From Chloroflexota bacterium (GTDB taxonomy: Bacteria; Chloroflexota; Dehalococcoidia; Dehalococcoidales; RBG-16-60-22): a DNA stretch of 6,158 nucleotides. Made by a program: the position numbers and the translations under genes. The notes below the pieces were generated by a model. That model ran no database searches and was not told the origin of the DNA. It worked only from the letters and a program-made list of their open reading frames with translations. Location of the stretch: the NCBI GenBank assembly GCA_025358235.1, contig JANYKH010000015.1, forward strand, positions 1-6,158, in the 5' to 3' direction. Each line of letters starts with the position of its first letter. The stretch's first letter is position 1. Of this stretch, positions 5,941-6,158 are shown piece after piece.

Positions 5941-6158
5941 TATCTCCCGCATCATCCTGAAAATTCAGTCCTATAACATGTTCAAATTCTTTTCGCGGGT
6001 AGTCACTGAATTTGGCCATGATAACTGCTCTAACATGGCCGCCGGGCTGTCTTACTACGTGTTTTTATCCGTGTTTCCGTTGATTCTGGCCCTGGTGGGT
6101 CTTTTTGACCTGGTTCAGATCTGGAATTATATGTTCAAGCATTTTATCAGACCGGGGG
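5906..6158 (+). CDS. YihY/BrkB-family membrane protein, N-terminal part (3' partial)
   Basis: The frame opens at ATG 5906, 4 nt after the PRC-barrel stop, and is still open at the window edge (84 codons). Residues 27-68 carry the family signature: FFSRVVTEFGHDNCSNMAAGLSYY, then VFLSVFPLILALVGLF, the first membrane helix. YihY/BrkB proteins are multi-helix inner-membrane proteins, once mislabelled as ribonuclease BN; their function is uncertain. There is no Shine-Dalgarno sequence, so translation probably depends on coupling to the upstream gene. ATG 5978 (residue 25), just before the conserved part, is an alternative start. From about 6108 the sequence is the reverse complement of this gene's own beginning, and the residues it encodes (LVQIWNYMFKHF) are not family-like. 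I trust the gene only to about 6107. Confidence 0.8.
   Translation, partial: MLEHIIPDLNQVISRIILKIQSYNMFKFFSRVVTEFGHDNCSNMAAGLSYYVFLSVFPLILALVGLFDLVQIWNYMFKHFIRPG
6108..6158 (-). repeat. Right arm of the perfect 51-bp inverted repeat, at the window edge
   Basis: Exact reverse complement of 5890-5940, running to the last base of the window. The identity extends over all codon positions and across a gene boundary, so it cannot reflect protein-level selection. Either a very recent inverted duplication or a fold-back artefact of amplification or assembly would explain it. Confidence 0.95.

Noticed and set aside
5708..6019. Minus-strand open frame of about 100 codons over the PRC-barrel and YihY genes
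   Set aside because: It shares a peptide (LVQIWNYMFKHFIRPG) with the plus-strand frame near 6110-6158, but only because of the 51-bp inverted repeat. It is antisense to two recognised genes and resembles no family.

Overview
The window looks like a piece of a moderately GC-rich anaerobic bacterium. A Chloroflexota (Dehalococcoidia-like) origin is my best guess. It rests on the style of the two-component genes, the small secreted helical protein and the complex-I-like membrane complex. This is inference from protein character, not from a database match.

Layout. (1) Positions 1-1357, plus strand: the end of an operon for an energy-converting-hydrogenase-related / complex I-like membrane complex, with the 3' part of the large (NuoD/HycE-like) subunit followed, with a 1-nt overlap, by the small (NuoB/HyfI-like) subunit. 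Both keep the fold-defining sequence of their families. The large subunit has lost the C-terminal CxxC that would hold the NiFe centre, and the small subunit has lost all four cysteines that would hold its 4Fe-4S cluster. (2) Positions 1359-2549, minus strand: a YhiN/HI0933-type FAD oxidoreductase, converging on the complex operon with a 1-nt gap. (3) Positions 2550-2716: a divergent regulatory region with four to five tandem 11-bp repeats just upstream of a -10 box. (4) Positions 2717-5438, plus strand: a signalling cassette made of a small secreted Gly/Met-rich protein, a rho-independent terminator, an OmpR-family response regulator and a HAMP histidine kinase. The secreted protein and the extracellular loop of the kinase share an almost identical Gly-rich, Met-ending peptide written in different codons. 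(5) Positions 5439-6158, plus strand: a PRC-barrel protein with a consensus -10 box almost on top of its start codon (probably leaderless), then the beginning of a YihY/BrkB-family membrane protein that runs off the window.

How the parts work together. The kinase probably senses an envelope signal and phosphorylates the regulator. The regulator is a natural candidate to bind the 11-bp repeats in front of the secreted-protein gene. The secreted protein may be the effector, or may feed back on the kinase through the shared Gly/Met motif. The complex subunits belong to a separate unit.

Caution on the right edge: the last 51 bases (6108-6158) are an exact reverse complement of 5890-5940. The reading of the YihY/BrkB gene beyond about 6107 may therefore be a fold-back (chimeric) artefact rather than genomic sequence.

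Most interesting: the complex I-like pair stripped of its metal ligands, the Gly/Met motif shared between a secreted protein and its neighbouring kinase, the tandem 11-bp repeat array, and the perfect terminal inverted repeat.
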